DNA of 64,000 nucleotides from Opitutus sp. GAS368 (GTDB lineage Bacteria; Verrucomicrobiota; Verrucomicrobiia; Opitutales; Opitutaceae). Made by a program: the position numbers and the translations under genes. The DNA lies in assembly GCA_945903465.1 (NCBI GenBank), contig CAMDOF010000003.1, forward strand, positions 56,283 to 120,282, given 5' to 3'. Below are positions 1-8,665 of the stretch, piece after piece. The notes under the pieces are model-generated. The model saw only the letters and a list, made by a program, of their open reading frames with translations, was not told the origin of the DNA and made no database searches. Every line of letters starts with the position of its first letter. The stretch's first letter is position 1.

Positions 1-179
1 GTTTTGCCTTTGCCGCTGACGGCGCCAAGGTAGAAGCTAAGGTTGCCGGTTGCTGCGTCAAAGCGAAGGCCGCTGATAAAGCCTGCGCTCACCCATGCTG
101 CGTTGAAGCCGCGAAAGGTGGTAACAACTGCACGAAGTGTGGTGGCGCCGGTGCTCTGGCGAAAGCCAGCAAGAAGTAA
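1..179 (+). CDS. Small Cys-rich secreted protein, 3' end only
   Basis: The open frame runs in from the left edge and stops with TAA at 177-179. About 58 residues are visible. The first ones read like the end of a signal peptide (AFAADGAK). After them come paired cysteines, two CC pairs and a final CTKC, in an Ala/Lys-rich background. Repeated CC and CxxC pairs suggest metal binding or disulfides in the periplasm or outside the cell, but I do not recognise the family. A strong terminator 37 bp downstream supports a real transcription unit ending here. The start lies outside the window. Confidence 0.6.
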   Translation, partial: FAFAADGAKVEAKVAGCCVKAKAADKACAHPCCVEAAKGGNNCTKCGGAGALAKASKK

Positions 180-216
180 GCTCTCGGCATCGCCCTTCAG
201 CGACAATTTGTAGCGA

Positions 217-246
217 GCCGCGCAGATTCGACTGCGCGGCTTTTTT
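217..246 (+). terminator. Rho-independent terminator after the Cys-rich gene
   Basis: A perfect 9-bp stem (GCCGCGCAG paired with CTGCGCGGC) closes a 6-nt loop and is followed directly by six T residues. It lies 37 bp after the stop of the upstream gene. Confidence 0.9.
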
Positions 247-495
247 GTGCCCGCGCGGCGGCGTGGCGGGCGGGCGATTCACTCAAGCGCTTTCAGCTAA
301 GCGTAACCGCGGGGGCGTCACGGCGCGGCGGTTGGTGGCAGTGGGGATCCGTGGTGGTGGCACCTCGACCGTGAATACGCCAGGCCGCGGAGCGGGCGGA
401 AGGGCGTGCAAAATAAAACGTCGCATCGCCACCGATGTCTATGGCCACCCAAGCAAGAGGGTGGGCTCCGGTTGGTGAGGAGCGCGCGGGGACGG

Positions 496-2433
496 CTAGG
501 CGTCGGTGGCGACGGTTTCGGCGCGGAGGTTTCTCCAGCGGTTGAGGACGCGGCGATGGATGTCGTGCCGGGAAAGTCCATGGCTGGCGCGGAGGACCTC
601 CACGTTGTTGCCATGTTCGACAAATTTATCAGGCCAGCCGATCCGCTCGACGGCGGCGGGGCACTCGCCCTCGTGGAGGGCCTCGATGATCGCGCTGCCA
701 AAGCCACCGGCGAGCACGTGATCCTCCATGGTGACGAGGAGGGGAATGCAGGCGGCGTGGCTCAGGAGAAGGGTGCGATCGAGCGGTTTGACGAACCGTG
801 CGTTGACGACGCCGACGGAGAGATTTTCCTCGAGAGCTAGTTTTTCCGCGAGTTTGAGGGCATCGGTCACCATGGAGCCGAGGGCCCAGATCATGATATT
901 AGAGCCTTCGCGCAAGACCTCGGCCTGGCCGACGGTGAGGAGGGCGGGCTGATCTTTGATTTTAACGCCGGTGCCGGCGCCGCGCGGGTAGCGGATGAAA
1001 CCAGGGCCCGGCAGGTGGAGACTCGTGTGAAGCATGTCGACGAGCTCGTCTTCGTCCTTGGGCTGCATGATGGTTGCCTGAGGGACGCAGCGCAGATAAG
1101 AGAGGTCGAAAAGACCGTGGTGAGTTGGGCCGTCGTTGGGGGAGAGACCGGCGCGATCGAGGCAAAACGTGACAGGTAAATTTTGGAGGGCGACGTCGTG
1201 GATGACTTGGTCGTAGGCGCGCTGGAGGAATGTGGAGTAGATTGCGCACACGGGGCGGAATCCCTTGGTGGCGAGACCGGCCGCGAAGAGCACGGCGTGT
1301 TCCTCGGCGATGCCGACATCAAAAAACTGTTGAGGGACGCCCTCGGCGAGATGGGAAAGCCCGGTGCCGCTGGGCATCGCGCCGGTGATGCCGATGACCT
1401 TGGGATTAGCGCGGGCAAAACGGGTGAGGGCCTGGCCGAAGACGTCTTGGAAATTGGGTGGTGTGTCTGGAGGATTTTTTTTGCTTTCGCCGGTAGCGGG
1501 ATCGAAAGGCGAAGCCCCGTGGAATTTTTCGGGGTGGGCGATGGCGGCGCTGAGTCCGCGGCCTTTCTTGGTGAGGATGTGAACGAGGACGGGGACGTCG
1601 CAGTGCTTGGCGAATTCCAGGTTTTTGGTGAGGGCCTCGAGATTATGGCCGTCGACGGGACCGAGGTAGCGAAGGCCGAATTTCTCGAAGAGAGATGATT
1701 CGACAAAGAAGTCTTTGGTTTCGCGTTTCCATTTGGTGTAGACGCGGTTCAGTTCGACGCCGGCGGGGAAGCTCTTGAAGAATGCCTCGACGTCGTGATG
1801 GAGCTTATTGTAGGTCGGGCTCGTGCTGATGCGATTTAGGTAGCGGGAGATAGCGCCGACGTTTTTGGCGATCGACCACTCGTTATCATTGAGGATGACG
1901 ACGAGGCGTTTGGTGGAGCTGACGACATTGTTGAGCGCCTCGAGGGTGATGCCGCAAGTGAACGCGGCGTCTCCGCAGATCGCGACGACGTGTTCGCTCG
2001 ATCTGCGGAGATCGCGGGCGGTGGCCATGCCGAGAGCGGCGGAAAGGGCGGTGCCAGCGTGGCCGGCGCCGAAGGCATCGTGGGGGCTCTCGGCGCGGTA
2101 GAGGAAGCCGCTCGCGCCGCCGGATTGGCGTAATTTTTTGAAGAAGTCACCGCCGCGACCGGTGAGCAATTTGTGGACGTAGCCCTGATGAGCGACGTCG
2201 AAAACGAACTGGTCTTCTGGGGATTTGAAGGTGCGGTGGAGGGCGATCGTCAGTTCGACGACGCCGAGATTGGGCCCGATGTGGCCGCCATTTTTAGCGG
2301 TGACGGCGATGAGTTCGGCGCGGATTTCCTCGGCGAGCTGCGGCAGCTGGGACGGGGCGAGGGACTGGACATCGGCCGGACCGCGGATTGAGTCTAGGAG
2401 GCGGGTTGGCGGTGAGGCGGGAGGTGCGTTCAT
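496..2433 (-). CDS. dxs: 1-deoxy-D-xylulose-5-phosphate synthase
   Basis: Cytosolic thiamine-diphosphate enzyme that condenses pyruvate and glyceraldehyde 3-phosphate to DXP, the first step of the MEP isoprenoid pathway. The 645 residues match the usual ~620-640. Visible motifs: GHIGPNLG near residue 50, the AHQGYVHKLLTGR block near 81-93, the ThDP/Mg motif from GDAAF at 154 to NDN at about 184, LGPVDGHNLEAL, and the catalytic-glutamate motif GIAEEHA in the pyrimidine domain. The GDAAF and AHQGY variants differ slightly from the commoner GDGAM and GHQAY. I chose the ATG at 2433 because an upstream in-frame ATG would overlap xseB by 47 bp. It lies 31 bp after the xseB stop, so the two are probably co-transcribed. 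Confidence 0.95.
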   Translation of the reverse strand: MNAPPASPPTRLLDSIRGPADVQSLAPSQLPQLAEEIRAELIAVTAKNGGHIGPNLGVVELTIALHRTFKSPEDQFVFDVAHQGYVHKLLTGRGGDFFKKLRQSGGASGFLYRAESPHDAFGAGHAGTALSAALGMATARDLRRSSEHVVAICGDAAFTCGITLEALNNVVSSTKRLVVILNDNEWSIAKNVGAISRYLNRISTSPTYNKLHHDVEAFFKSFPAGVELNRVYTKWKRETKDFFVESSLFEKFGLRYLGPVDGHNLEALTKNLEFAKHCDVPVLVHILTKKGRGLSAAIAHPEKFHGASPFDPATGESKKNPPDTPPNFQDVFGQALTRFARANPKVIGITGAMPSGTGLSHLAEGVPQQFFDVGIAEEHAVLFAAGLATKGFRPVCAIYSTFLQRAYDQVIHDVALQNLPVTFCLDRAGLSPNDGPTHHGLFDLSYLRCVPQATIMQPKDEDELVDMLHTSLHLPGPGFIRYPRGAGTGVKIKDQPALLTVGQAEVLREGSNIMIWALGSMVTDALKLAEKLALEENLSVGVVNARFVKPLDRTLLLSHAACIPLLVTMEDHVLAGGFGSAIIEALHEGECPAAVERIGWPDKFVEHGNNVEVLRASHGLSRHDIHRRVLNRWRNLRAETVATDA

Positions 2434-2464
2434 CAGTGGCGTTAGGCGCGAAGGGAAAGGGCTA

Positions 2465-2710
2465 TCAGTCTTCGCGGCTGGCATCAAACTTTTCGAAAGT
2501 GCTGGAGCCATCTTTTTGTTTTTTGAGCTGCTCGATTTTCATTTCGGCATTTTTGAGGCGGGTCTCGCAAACCTTGAGGAGGAGAGTGCCCTCCTCGAAC
2601 TTGGCGAGTAATTCGGCGAGCGGGACCTCGCCCGACTCCATTGATTCGACGATCGATTCAAGTTTGCCGAGGGCGATTTCGAAAGAGAGTTTGGGATCGG
2701 AAGCTTCCAC
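2465..2710 (-). CDS. xseB: Exodeoxyribonuclease VII small subunit
   Basis: Small subunit of the single-strand DNA exonuclease VII. The 81-residue helical protein has the family pattern LSFEIALGKLESIVESMESG, then PLAEL, FEEGTLLLKVCETRL and a C-terminal EMKIEQL helix. It is encoded just upstream of dxs, a common arrangement in bacteria. The large subunit xseA is not in the window. Only 82 bp separate it from the divergent protease gene, so that gap must hold both promoters. Confidence 0.93.
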   Translation of the reverse strand: MEASDPKLSFEIALGKLESIVESMESGEVPLAELLAKFEEGTLLLKVCETRLKNAEMKIEQLKKQKDGSSTFEKFDASRED

Positions 2711-2792
2711 GCGGTGGACGGTGGAGTGCTTTGGCGGTATTTCAAATCATCTTTGGGCTGGCGGCGTCGCCGTTTTTGGATGGATTGGTGCG

Positions 2793-4040
2793 ATGATCTC
2801 TGTCCTCTGGATAACGGCTGGTCTGATGGTGCTCAGGCTGGTGGCTGAGTGGGTGTTGTCGGCGTTGAACCGGATGGAAGTGCGCCGGCATGCGGCGGAG
2901 GCGCCGCCGGCGGTGGCGGCGATTATGGATCGGGAGACGTACCAGAAAGCGGTGGAGTACACGCTGGCGAAGTCGCGGTTTGGGGGGTGGACGGAGGTTT
3001 TTGATACGCTGGTGCTTGGACTGGTGCTTTTTGGAGGAATTTTGCCGACGCTCTTTAATATTGCGGCGGGGTGGGGCGGGGCGGAGGCGACTTGGAATCA
3101 CGCGGTTTTTATTCTGCTCGTGGGTGGGCTGCTCTCGATGCCGGCTTTGCCGTTTGAATGGTGGGAGCAATTTCGTCTGGAGCAGAAATTTGGATTTAAC
3201 AAAAGTACGCCCGGGCTCTGGGTGATGGACCGAGTGAAAGGCACGTTGTTGATGCTGGTGATTGGCTTTCCGCTGCTGTGGGCGCTGTTGGCGCTGGTGC
3301 AGAAGGTGGGGGCTGGCTGGTGGGTGTGGGGCTTTGCGCTGATGTTTGGTTTTCAGCTCCTGATGTTGATTCTTTATCCCAAGTTGATTTTGCCCCTTTT
3401 CAATAAGTTGACGCCGCTGCCGGATGGGGAGTTGCGCACGCGCTTATTGGCGTTGGGTGATCGCACGGGATTTCGGGCGAGCACGATCGAGGTGATTGAT
3501 GGCTCGAAACGATCGGGTCACTCCAATGCGTATTTTACGGGCTTTGGCCGTTTTCGGCGGATCGTACTCTTTGATACGCTGATCGCGCAGTTGACGGCGG
3601 AGGAGCTCGAGGCGGTGCTGGCGCACGAGATTGGGCACTATCGGCGAGGGCACATTCCGAAGATGATTGGGCTTTCGGCGGTGATGATGCTCGGTGGTTT
3701 TGCGGCCGTGGCCTGGCTGGCGCGCAGCCTTTGGTTCAACTCGTCGTTTGGGTTTCCGCCTGGCCAGATGGCGCCCTCTTTTCTGTTGTTTGGGCTACTG
3801 AGCGGGTTAGTCACTTTTTGGTTTTCTCCTTTGAGCAATGTGCTCTCGCGCCGCTACGAATATGAGGCGGATGCGTTTGCGAAAGATGCGATGGGCGGGC
3901 CGGCGGCGATGGTCGGGGCGCTCCGCAAGTTGGCGCAAAAAAACCTGACGAATTTGACGCCCCATCGCTGGTTTAGCGGGTTTTATTATTCGCACCCGAC
4001 CTTGGTGGAACGGGAGCGGGCGCTGGCGGAGTCGCGGTGA
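2793..4040 (+). CDS. M48 family (STE24/CAAX-type) membrane zinc metalloprotease
   Basis: Integral-membrane metalloprotease of 415 residues, the usual STE24 length. The N-terminal M48_N region has several membrane segments and the characteristic YQKAVEYTLAKSRFG stretch near residue 50. The zinc motif HEIGH is at 278-282, with the third ligand in EYEADAF at about 358, followed by YSHPTLVERERAL. Bacterial members probably cut membrane or misfolded proteins; the substrate here is unknown. I chose the ATG at 2793 because the frame upstream is antisense to xseB/dxs and not protein-like. The next gene starts 38 bp after the stop and probably shares its mRNA. Confidence 0.9.
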   Translation: MISVLWITAGLMVLRLVAEWVLSALNRMEVRRHAAEAPPAVAAIMDRETYQKAVEYTLAKSRFGGWTEVFDTLVLGLVLFGGILPTLFNIAAGWGGAEATWNHAVFILLVGGLLSMPALPFEWWEQFRLEQKFGFNKSTPGLWVMDRVKGTLLMLVIGFPLLWALLALVQKVGAGWWVWGFALMFGFQLLMLILYPKLILPLFNKLTPLPDGELRTRLLALGDRTGFRASTIEVIDGSKRSGHSNAYFTGFGRFRRIVLFDTLIAQLTAEELEAVLAHEIGHYRRGHIPKMIGLSAVMMLGGFAAVAWLARSLWFNSSFGFPPGQMAPSFLLFGLLSGLVTFWFSPLSNVLSRRYEYEADAFAKDAMGGPAAMVGALRKLAQKNLTNLTPHRWFSGFYYSHPTLVERERALAESR

Positions 4041-4078
4041 ATGCCGGCGGCCGCGGTGATTTTTTAAGGGGAAGCTTG

Positions 4079-5008
4079 ATGGACCGGTATAAAATGATGG
4101 CGAGGAAGGTCGGGGCAGTGGTCCGCTGGTCGGGATGGGTGGGGTTGCTGCTGGTGGCGCTGCGGGCGGAGTTGCTGACGGTGGCGACGTACAATGTTGA
4201 GAATTACGGACCGGCGAATCGAATGACGGAGGCGGGGTATCGGCAGGATTACCCGAAGCCGGAGGAGGCGAAGCGGGCGCTGCGCATGGTGATACGCGGG
4301 GTAAATGCCGATGTGTTGGTCTTGCAGGAGATGGGGGATCAATCGTACCTGGATGAGCTGCGACGTGATCTTAAAATGGAAGGTCTTGATTATCCGTACG
4401 CGGCGTGGGCGAAGGCGGCGGATGCGGATCGGCATCTGGCGGTGCTGGCGCGGCGACCGCTGCAGGCGGTGGTGACGCACACGGATCTGCAGTTCACGTA
4501 TTTCGGGGGCAAGGAAACGGTGAAGCGGGGACTCTTGGAAGCGACGATTGCGGCTGAAGGCGGGGACGTGACTTTTTTCATGGTGCACTTGAAAAGTCGA
4601 TTGACGGATCGTCCGGACGACCCGCAGTCGGCGGTGCGGCGGGCGGGAGAGGCGACGGCGATTCGCGATCGTGTTTTGAAGCGCTTTCCGGTGCCGGCGA
4701 CGGCCCGTTTTATTATTCTTGGGGATTGTAACGACAGTCGCTCGAGCAAGGCGGCGACTTTTTTGCAGAAGCGAGGAAAAACCGAAATTAGTGTGTTGGT
4801 GGCGGCGGTGGACTCCCGTGGGGAGTATTGGTCACACGCGTACCGGCGAGAGGAAACCTATTCGCGGGTGGATCAGATTTTCATTTCACCCGGTTTGAAA
4901 GGCACGGTGAGCGGTGGGGCTGGGCGGATCTACGATGGGGACGGCGTTTTAACGGCGAGCGATCACCGACCGGTGATAGTTGGGCTGAACCTTGGGGCAA
5001 AAAAATAG
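4079..5008 (+). CDS. Secreted endonuclease/exonuclease/phosphatase-family protein
   Basis: EEP-fold phosphodiesterase/nuclease of 309 residues. A signal peptide or membrane anchor (GWVGLLLVALRAELL) precedes the domain. Family motifs are TYNVENYG (metal-binding Asn), LQEMGD (metal-binding Glu), HLKSR, GDCNDSRSS and the terminal SDHRPVIV with the catalytic Asp-His. I chose the ATG at 4079 because AAGGGGA lies just upstream; an alternative GTG at 4037 would overlap the protease stop. The substrate (DNA, RNA or phospholipid head group) cannot be read from sequence. It is probably exported. Confidence 0.85.
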   Translation: MDRYKMMARKVGAVVRWSGWVGLLLVALRAELLTVATYNVENYGPANRMTEAGYRQDYPKPEEAKRALRMVIRGVNADVLVLQEMGDQSYLDELRRDLKMEGLDYPYAAWAKAADADRHLAVLARRPLQAVVTHTDLQFTYFGGKETVKRGLLEATIAAEGGDVTFFMVHLKSRLTDRPDDPQSAVRRAGEATAIRDRVLKRFPVPATARFIILGDCNDSRSSKAATFLQKRGKTEISVLVAAVDSRGEYWSHAYRREETYSRVDQIFISPGLKGTVSGGAGRIYDGDGVLTASDHRPVIVGLNLGAKK

Positions 5009-5839
5009 GGTGGGCGACGCACAACGCGGGTCGCGCGTCGGAGATATTCTCGGAAGTTTATTTTATGATAAATGAGAGGCGCGCGCGGGCTGAAACAGAA
5101 ATACTTGGAATACCCCCGCTCCTCCTGCCGGCCCTGGCTTGGTGAGGAAAATCTTTCCACCAAAAAATTCTCCCCTCGCGGCCAATCCTTTTTGCACCGT
5201 GGAGACGGGATGACCACGCAGAGGATGAGGCTAACCGCCCGCGATGATCGGCGCGGGTTTGTCGGAATGGCGGTACGAAGATGGAATCGGCGGAAAATTT
5301 CCGGAGGCTCAGCTATTGGCGCGGGTGGACGTTCTAGGAGGGAGTATCCCGGTGGAATCAAGGCTCACCGGTTTCCGTATTTTTTTAGCCCGCTCTTTTT
5401 TGACGTCGCCACGATGTGGGCATCGCACCCACCGGCAATGCCGCTCCTTTGCTCTCGGCGGACTTTTGTTCAAAAATTTAGTTGCTGGAACCGTCGGACG
5501 ACCTCGGTGATTCGATCCAAGTTGATGCCTTCAAATCCGATCACGAAGGGAGCGCCTCATCGGCGCGTCGCAATACTCGCGGCGGGGGCGTGGAGGCGCG
5601 GACAGTTCGGACGCCACGCGGAGGCCGGCGAAAGAAGACCGCCTTAAATCCATTTTGTCCCACGCTTGGCCCGGAGATGGTTGGATCGTTGCCGCGATCT
5701 CGGAGAAAGAACGATACCCGTCTGCCGGGAGTCGTCCGACGCAGCCCCAAGCCCGGCTTGGGAATGGCTTGGCGTGGGCGCGAGGTGGCGCGGAGCGTGG
5801 GCGGTCAGCGGGGATTACCGGTGGCGCGGAGCGTGGTGG
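5009..5839. other. Intergenic stretch, no convincing gene
   Basis: About 830 bp between convergent genes. The open frames here (for example 5072-5647 +) are Arg/Gly-rich, have no recognisable domain or ribosome-binding site, and read like GC-rich antisense noise. The only structure I see is an imperfect 36-bp direct duplication near the right end, listed separately. Confidence 0.5.
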
Positions 5840-5851
5840 TCAGCGGGGAGC
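5784..5851. repeat. Imperfect 36-bp direct duplication
   Basis: GGTGGCGCGGAGCGTGG begins at 5784 and again at 5820, each followed by a nearly identical GTCAGCGGGGA. The second copy covers the stop codon of the minus-strand lipoprotein gene, so the duplication touches its 3' end. Confidence 0.6.
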
Positions 5852-6757
5852 AACGGTGACGGGGACGGTGACCTCGCCGGAGCCGAAGCCCTTGAGAAAC
5901 AGTTGACCTCGGCCGGGTTTGCCACCCTCGACCTGAATGGAAACGGAGGTTTGGCCCTGGGCCACAATGACCTCGGGCATGATGACGGAGTCGGGGATAT
6001 CGGTATTGATATCGAGGAGGGTTCCGCCGGAAGGAGCGGGGTTGGGGAGGGAGAACGTGAGGGTTTGGCGATCGCCGGAGCGCAGGTTGATCGTGGCAGG
6101 TGAGACTGAGAGGCTACTGGGATCGATTCGGAAGGTGCCGACGGGAGAATTGCCGGCGGCGCTGTTGAGGGTGACTTGGTAATTCCGGCTGGTCTCGAGT
6201 TGGGGCACGTAGAAGCTGAGGGCGTTGGGTGAGTCGAGCGTCGTGCGGGCGGGAACGCCGTTAAAGTGAATGGTATCTTGGGGGGTGAAGCCGCGGCCAA
6301 CGATGCTGACGCGAGCGCCAACGGGGCCGCGATTGACCTCGAGTTGGAGTACGTAGCGGCGGACGATTTGGATATTTTCGACGCTCGTGTAATTTTCTTG
6401 AGGGGTGCTGACGTTATTGCCCTCGATGTTGTAAGTGACGAGGTAGTAGTAGGCGACGCGGTCGCGGCCGGTGGGGAGCTGATATTCAAAATCATAGAGA
6501 CCCTGGCCGAGGGTACTCGCCTTCATTTTGAAGTTCCGCCCGTCGATGATAATGTTGGGGTTAATGCCGGAGACGGTGTTGGTGCGCGGACTTACGCGGA
6601 GGCTGAAAGTATAGATTTGGGAAGGATTCTCGGCCATCGATTTTGGCGTGAGGTCGGTGAGGGTGACGGTTTCGCAGCCCGAAAGCAGAGCGAGACCGAG
6701 GATGGCGGTGAGCCATACGATGATTTTTCTCGCGGGAGAAATTCGGTTGGTATGCAT
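5840..6757 (-). CDS. Lipoprotein with IPT/TIG-like Ig domain
   Basis: Secreted lipoprotein of 305 residues. The signal peptide ends in a lipobox, LLSGC, near residue 28. The middle part, with VSIVGRGFTPQDTIHFNG and NYQVTLNSAAGNSP, follows the IPT/TIG Ig-fold pattern. The last third, from LSVSPATINLRSGDRQTLTFSL onward, looks like a second beta-sandwich. Such proteins sit on the outer membrane and act in adhesion or surface assembly; no specific role can be given. It is divergent from hemW with only 43 bp between the starts. Confidence 0.75.
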   Translation of the reverse strand: MHTNRISPARKIIVWLTAILGLALLSGCETVTLTDLTPKSMAENPSQIYTFSLRVSPRTNTVSGINPNIIIDGRNFKMKASTLGQGLYDFEYQLPTGRDRVAYYYLVTYNIEGNNVSTPQENYTSVENIQIVRRYVLQLEVNRGPVGARVSIVGRGFTPQDTIHFNGVPARTTLDSPNALSFYVPQLETSRNYQVTLNSAAGNSPVGTFRIDPSSLSVSPATINLRSGDRQTLTFSLPNPAPSGGTLLDINTDIPDSVIMPEVIVAQGQTSVSIQVEGGKPGRGQLFLKGFGSGEVTVPVTVAPR

Positions 6758-6800
6758 TGGATCGAAGATTGAAAAACGAGCGATTTGAAAAGCGTTAGTA

Positions 6801-8012
6801 ATGATTGGCCCATCTCCAGAGCAAGCTAAAGCTGAGGCGGGGTCGGGCTGGTTGTGGCCGGATGGGGCGCCGCTGGGGATCTACGTGCACGTGCCCTTCT
6901 GTGCGTCGACTTGTGATTTTTGTGCGTTTTATCAGAAGCAACCGGGCGCGGAAGAGGTGGAACGGTATTTGATGGGAATTGAACGGGAGGCGGCGATGGT
7001 GGAGTGGAAGCGGCCGGTGACGACGGTTTTTTGGGGAGGCGGGACGCCGGGGTTACTCGCGCCGCGTGATCTCGAGCGGTTGGCGGGGGTGGTGCGGGCG
7101 AAGAGTGGCGGGGAAGTGCCGGAGTGGACCGTGGAGATGGCGCCGGCCTCGGTGACGGACGCGCGTTTGGCGGTGCTGCGAGACGCGGGGGTGACACGGA
7201 TCTCGCTGGGGGTGCAAAGTTTTCGGGCCGAGCTTTTGGATGCCTTGGGCCGGCAGCACACGCGGGAGCAGATTTTTAGGGCGTATGAACGGGTCCAGGC
7301 GGCGGGATTTCGGAGTGTGAATCTTGACCTGATGTTTGCGTTACCCGGGCAGACGGCGGAGGCGTGGGCGGAAGATGTGCGGCAAGCGGCGGCGTTGGGG
7401 CCGGACCATCTTTCGACGTACTGCCTGACCTTCGAGGAAGACACGAAGCTCTGGGTGAAGTTATCGCAAGGTCGGGTGAAGCGGGATGTGGAGCGTGAGG
7501 CGACGCTTTACGAGGCGACCTGGCGGCAGCTGGCGGACTTGGGCTATGAGCAGTATGAAGTCTCGAATTTTGCACGGCCGGGGCAGCAGTGTCTTCATAA
7601 TGTGAATACATGGCGGATGGATGAGTGGGTGGGTTTGGGGCCATCGGCGGCTTCGCAGCACGCGGGGTGGCGTGGGGCCAATGTGGCGGATTTGGGGAAA
7701 TGGCTGAAGGATTTAGAGGCAGGGGTGCGTTTGACCGAGGATCGGGTGGTGGTGACGCCGGCCCTGCGAGCGGAAGATGCGCTCATTTTTGGGCTACGGA
7801 TGAATGCGGGCGTTGACTTGGGGGCGTGGCAGCGGGCGGTGCCGGGGGTACCGTGGTCGGTGGTGGTGGCGACTTTGGACCAGTTGGCCGCGGGTGGATT
7901 TCTGAGCTGGCGCGGAGAAAGGGTGCAGTTGACGGACCGTGGCCGGTTAATGGCGGACACGGTGGGAGCGGAGCTGATGGCGGCGTTTGCGGCGGGCGAA
8001 ACCGGAGCATGA
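6801..8012 (+). CDS. hemW: Radical SAM HemW-family protein (HemN-like)
   Basis: Radical S-adenosylmethionine protein of 403 residues. The [4Fe-4S] motif CX3CX2C is at residues 34, 38 and 41 (CASTCDFC), followed by FWGGGTPG, ISLGVQSF and LMFALPGQT. Length and motifs fit HemW, the family once annotated as oxygen-independent coproporphyrinogen oxidase and now viewed as a heme chaperone. A HemN-type oxidase is less likely because the CxC extension of the cluster motif is absent. It is cytosolic and stands at the head of a rightward gene run. Confidence 0.88.
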   Translation: MIGPSPEQAKAEAGSGWLWPDGAPLGIYVHVPFCASTCDFCAFYQKQPGAEEVERYLMGIEREAAMVEWKRPVTTVFWGGGTPGLLAPRDLERLAGVVRAKSGGEVPEWTVEMAPASVTDARLAVLRDAGVTRISLGVQSFRAELLDALGRQHTREQIFRAYERVQAAGFRSVNLDLMFALPGQTAEAWAEDVRQAAALGPDHLSTYCLTFEEDTKLWVKLSQGRVKRDVEREATLYEATWRQLADLGYEQYEVSNFARPGQQCLHNVNTWRMDEWVGLGPSAASQHAGWRGANVADLGKWLKDLEAGVRLTEDRVVVTPALRAEDALIFGLRMNAGVDLGAWQRAVPGVPWSVVVATLDQLAAGGFLSWRGERVQLTDRGRLMADTVGAELMAAFAAGETGA

Positions 8013-8162
8013 AAACAATCGGGCGAACTTATTTCGGAGGCGGCAGGTGGTGGTCAGTTGGGCTTGGGCTGGGGTGGGCGAGGAGTAAAAAGAGCGATTT
8101 GGTGGAGGCAGCCGTCATCGGTATCTGGAGGCCCGTTTGGGGCGTCTTATCAAAATGAAATC

Positions 8163-8660
8163 ATGAACAATCGATTGATCGCGGGCCTGATGATGGGAAT
8201 GTTGGGATGGCTGGGGGGCTGCAAGACGGCGGAAGTGCCGCGCGACTACACGCCGATGCGGGCGCGATTTTTTCTGGAGGCGGCGAGTGGTGACGGTACG
8301 CCGACGACTCTGCCGCAAAGCGGGGTGAACGTGACGGTGAACTCGAAGCCGGTTTTGACGGAAGGGGATATTACGAACGTCGAGCTGGTGCAGGTGGAAT
8401 TGGGCAAGTGTCTATTCTTTCAGCTGACGCCGACGGCGACGCGGGATTTTTATCGGATGACGGTCACGCACCAAGGGCGGCGTCTCGTCTTGGTCGTGAA
8501 CGATCGGCCGTTGGGCGCGCGCCGGATCGATGGAGTGATTACGAATGGCGTGGTCTTTGTCTTTGCGGAAGTGGCCGAAGATGAACTGCCGAAGCTCGTG
8601 CATGATTTAAAGAAGACGTCGGTGGCGGTGCAGAAGGAAATTGTCCGCAAGGGAGGATAA
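8163..8660 (+). CDS. Lipoprotein resembling the SecD periplasmic head region
   Basis: Lipoprotein of 165 residues with lipobox LGGC near residue 19. The stretch SKPVLTEGDITNVELVQV, followed by CLFFQLTPTATRDFYRMT, resembles the P1 head subdomain of SecD/SecDF, but there are no membrane helices or channel parts. A free-standing lipid-anchored copy could bind exported proteins at the membrane; that is inference. I chose the ATG at 8163 because it starts the signal peptide. Its stop is 5 bp before the GTG of the peptidase gene, so the two are translationally linked. Confidence 0.7.
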   Translation: MNNRLIAGLMMGMLGWLGGCKTAEVPRDYTPMRARFFLEAASGDGTPTTLPQSGVNVTVNSKPVLTEGDITNVELVQVELGKCLFFQLTPTATRDFYRMTVTHQGRRLVLVVNDRPLGARRIDGVITNGVVFVFAEVAEDELPKLVHDLKKTSVAVQKEIVRKGG

Positions 8661-8665
8661 AGCGC

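Noticed and set aside
406..840. Plus-strand frames antisense to dxs
   Set aside because: They fully overlap the conserved dxs gene in the opposite sense and show no domain.
5072..5647. 191-codon plus-strand frame between the nuclease and lipoprotein genes
   Set aside because: Arg/Gly-rich, irregular composition, no domain, no start signal; reads like GC-rich noise.
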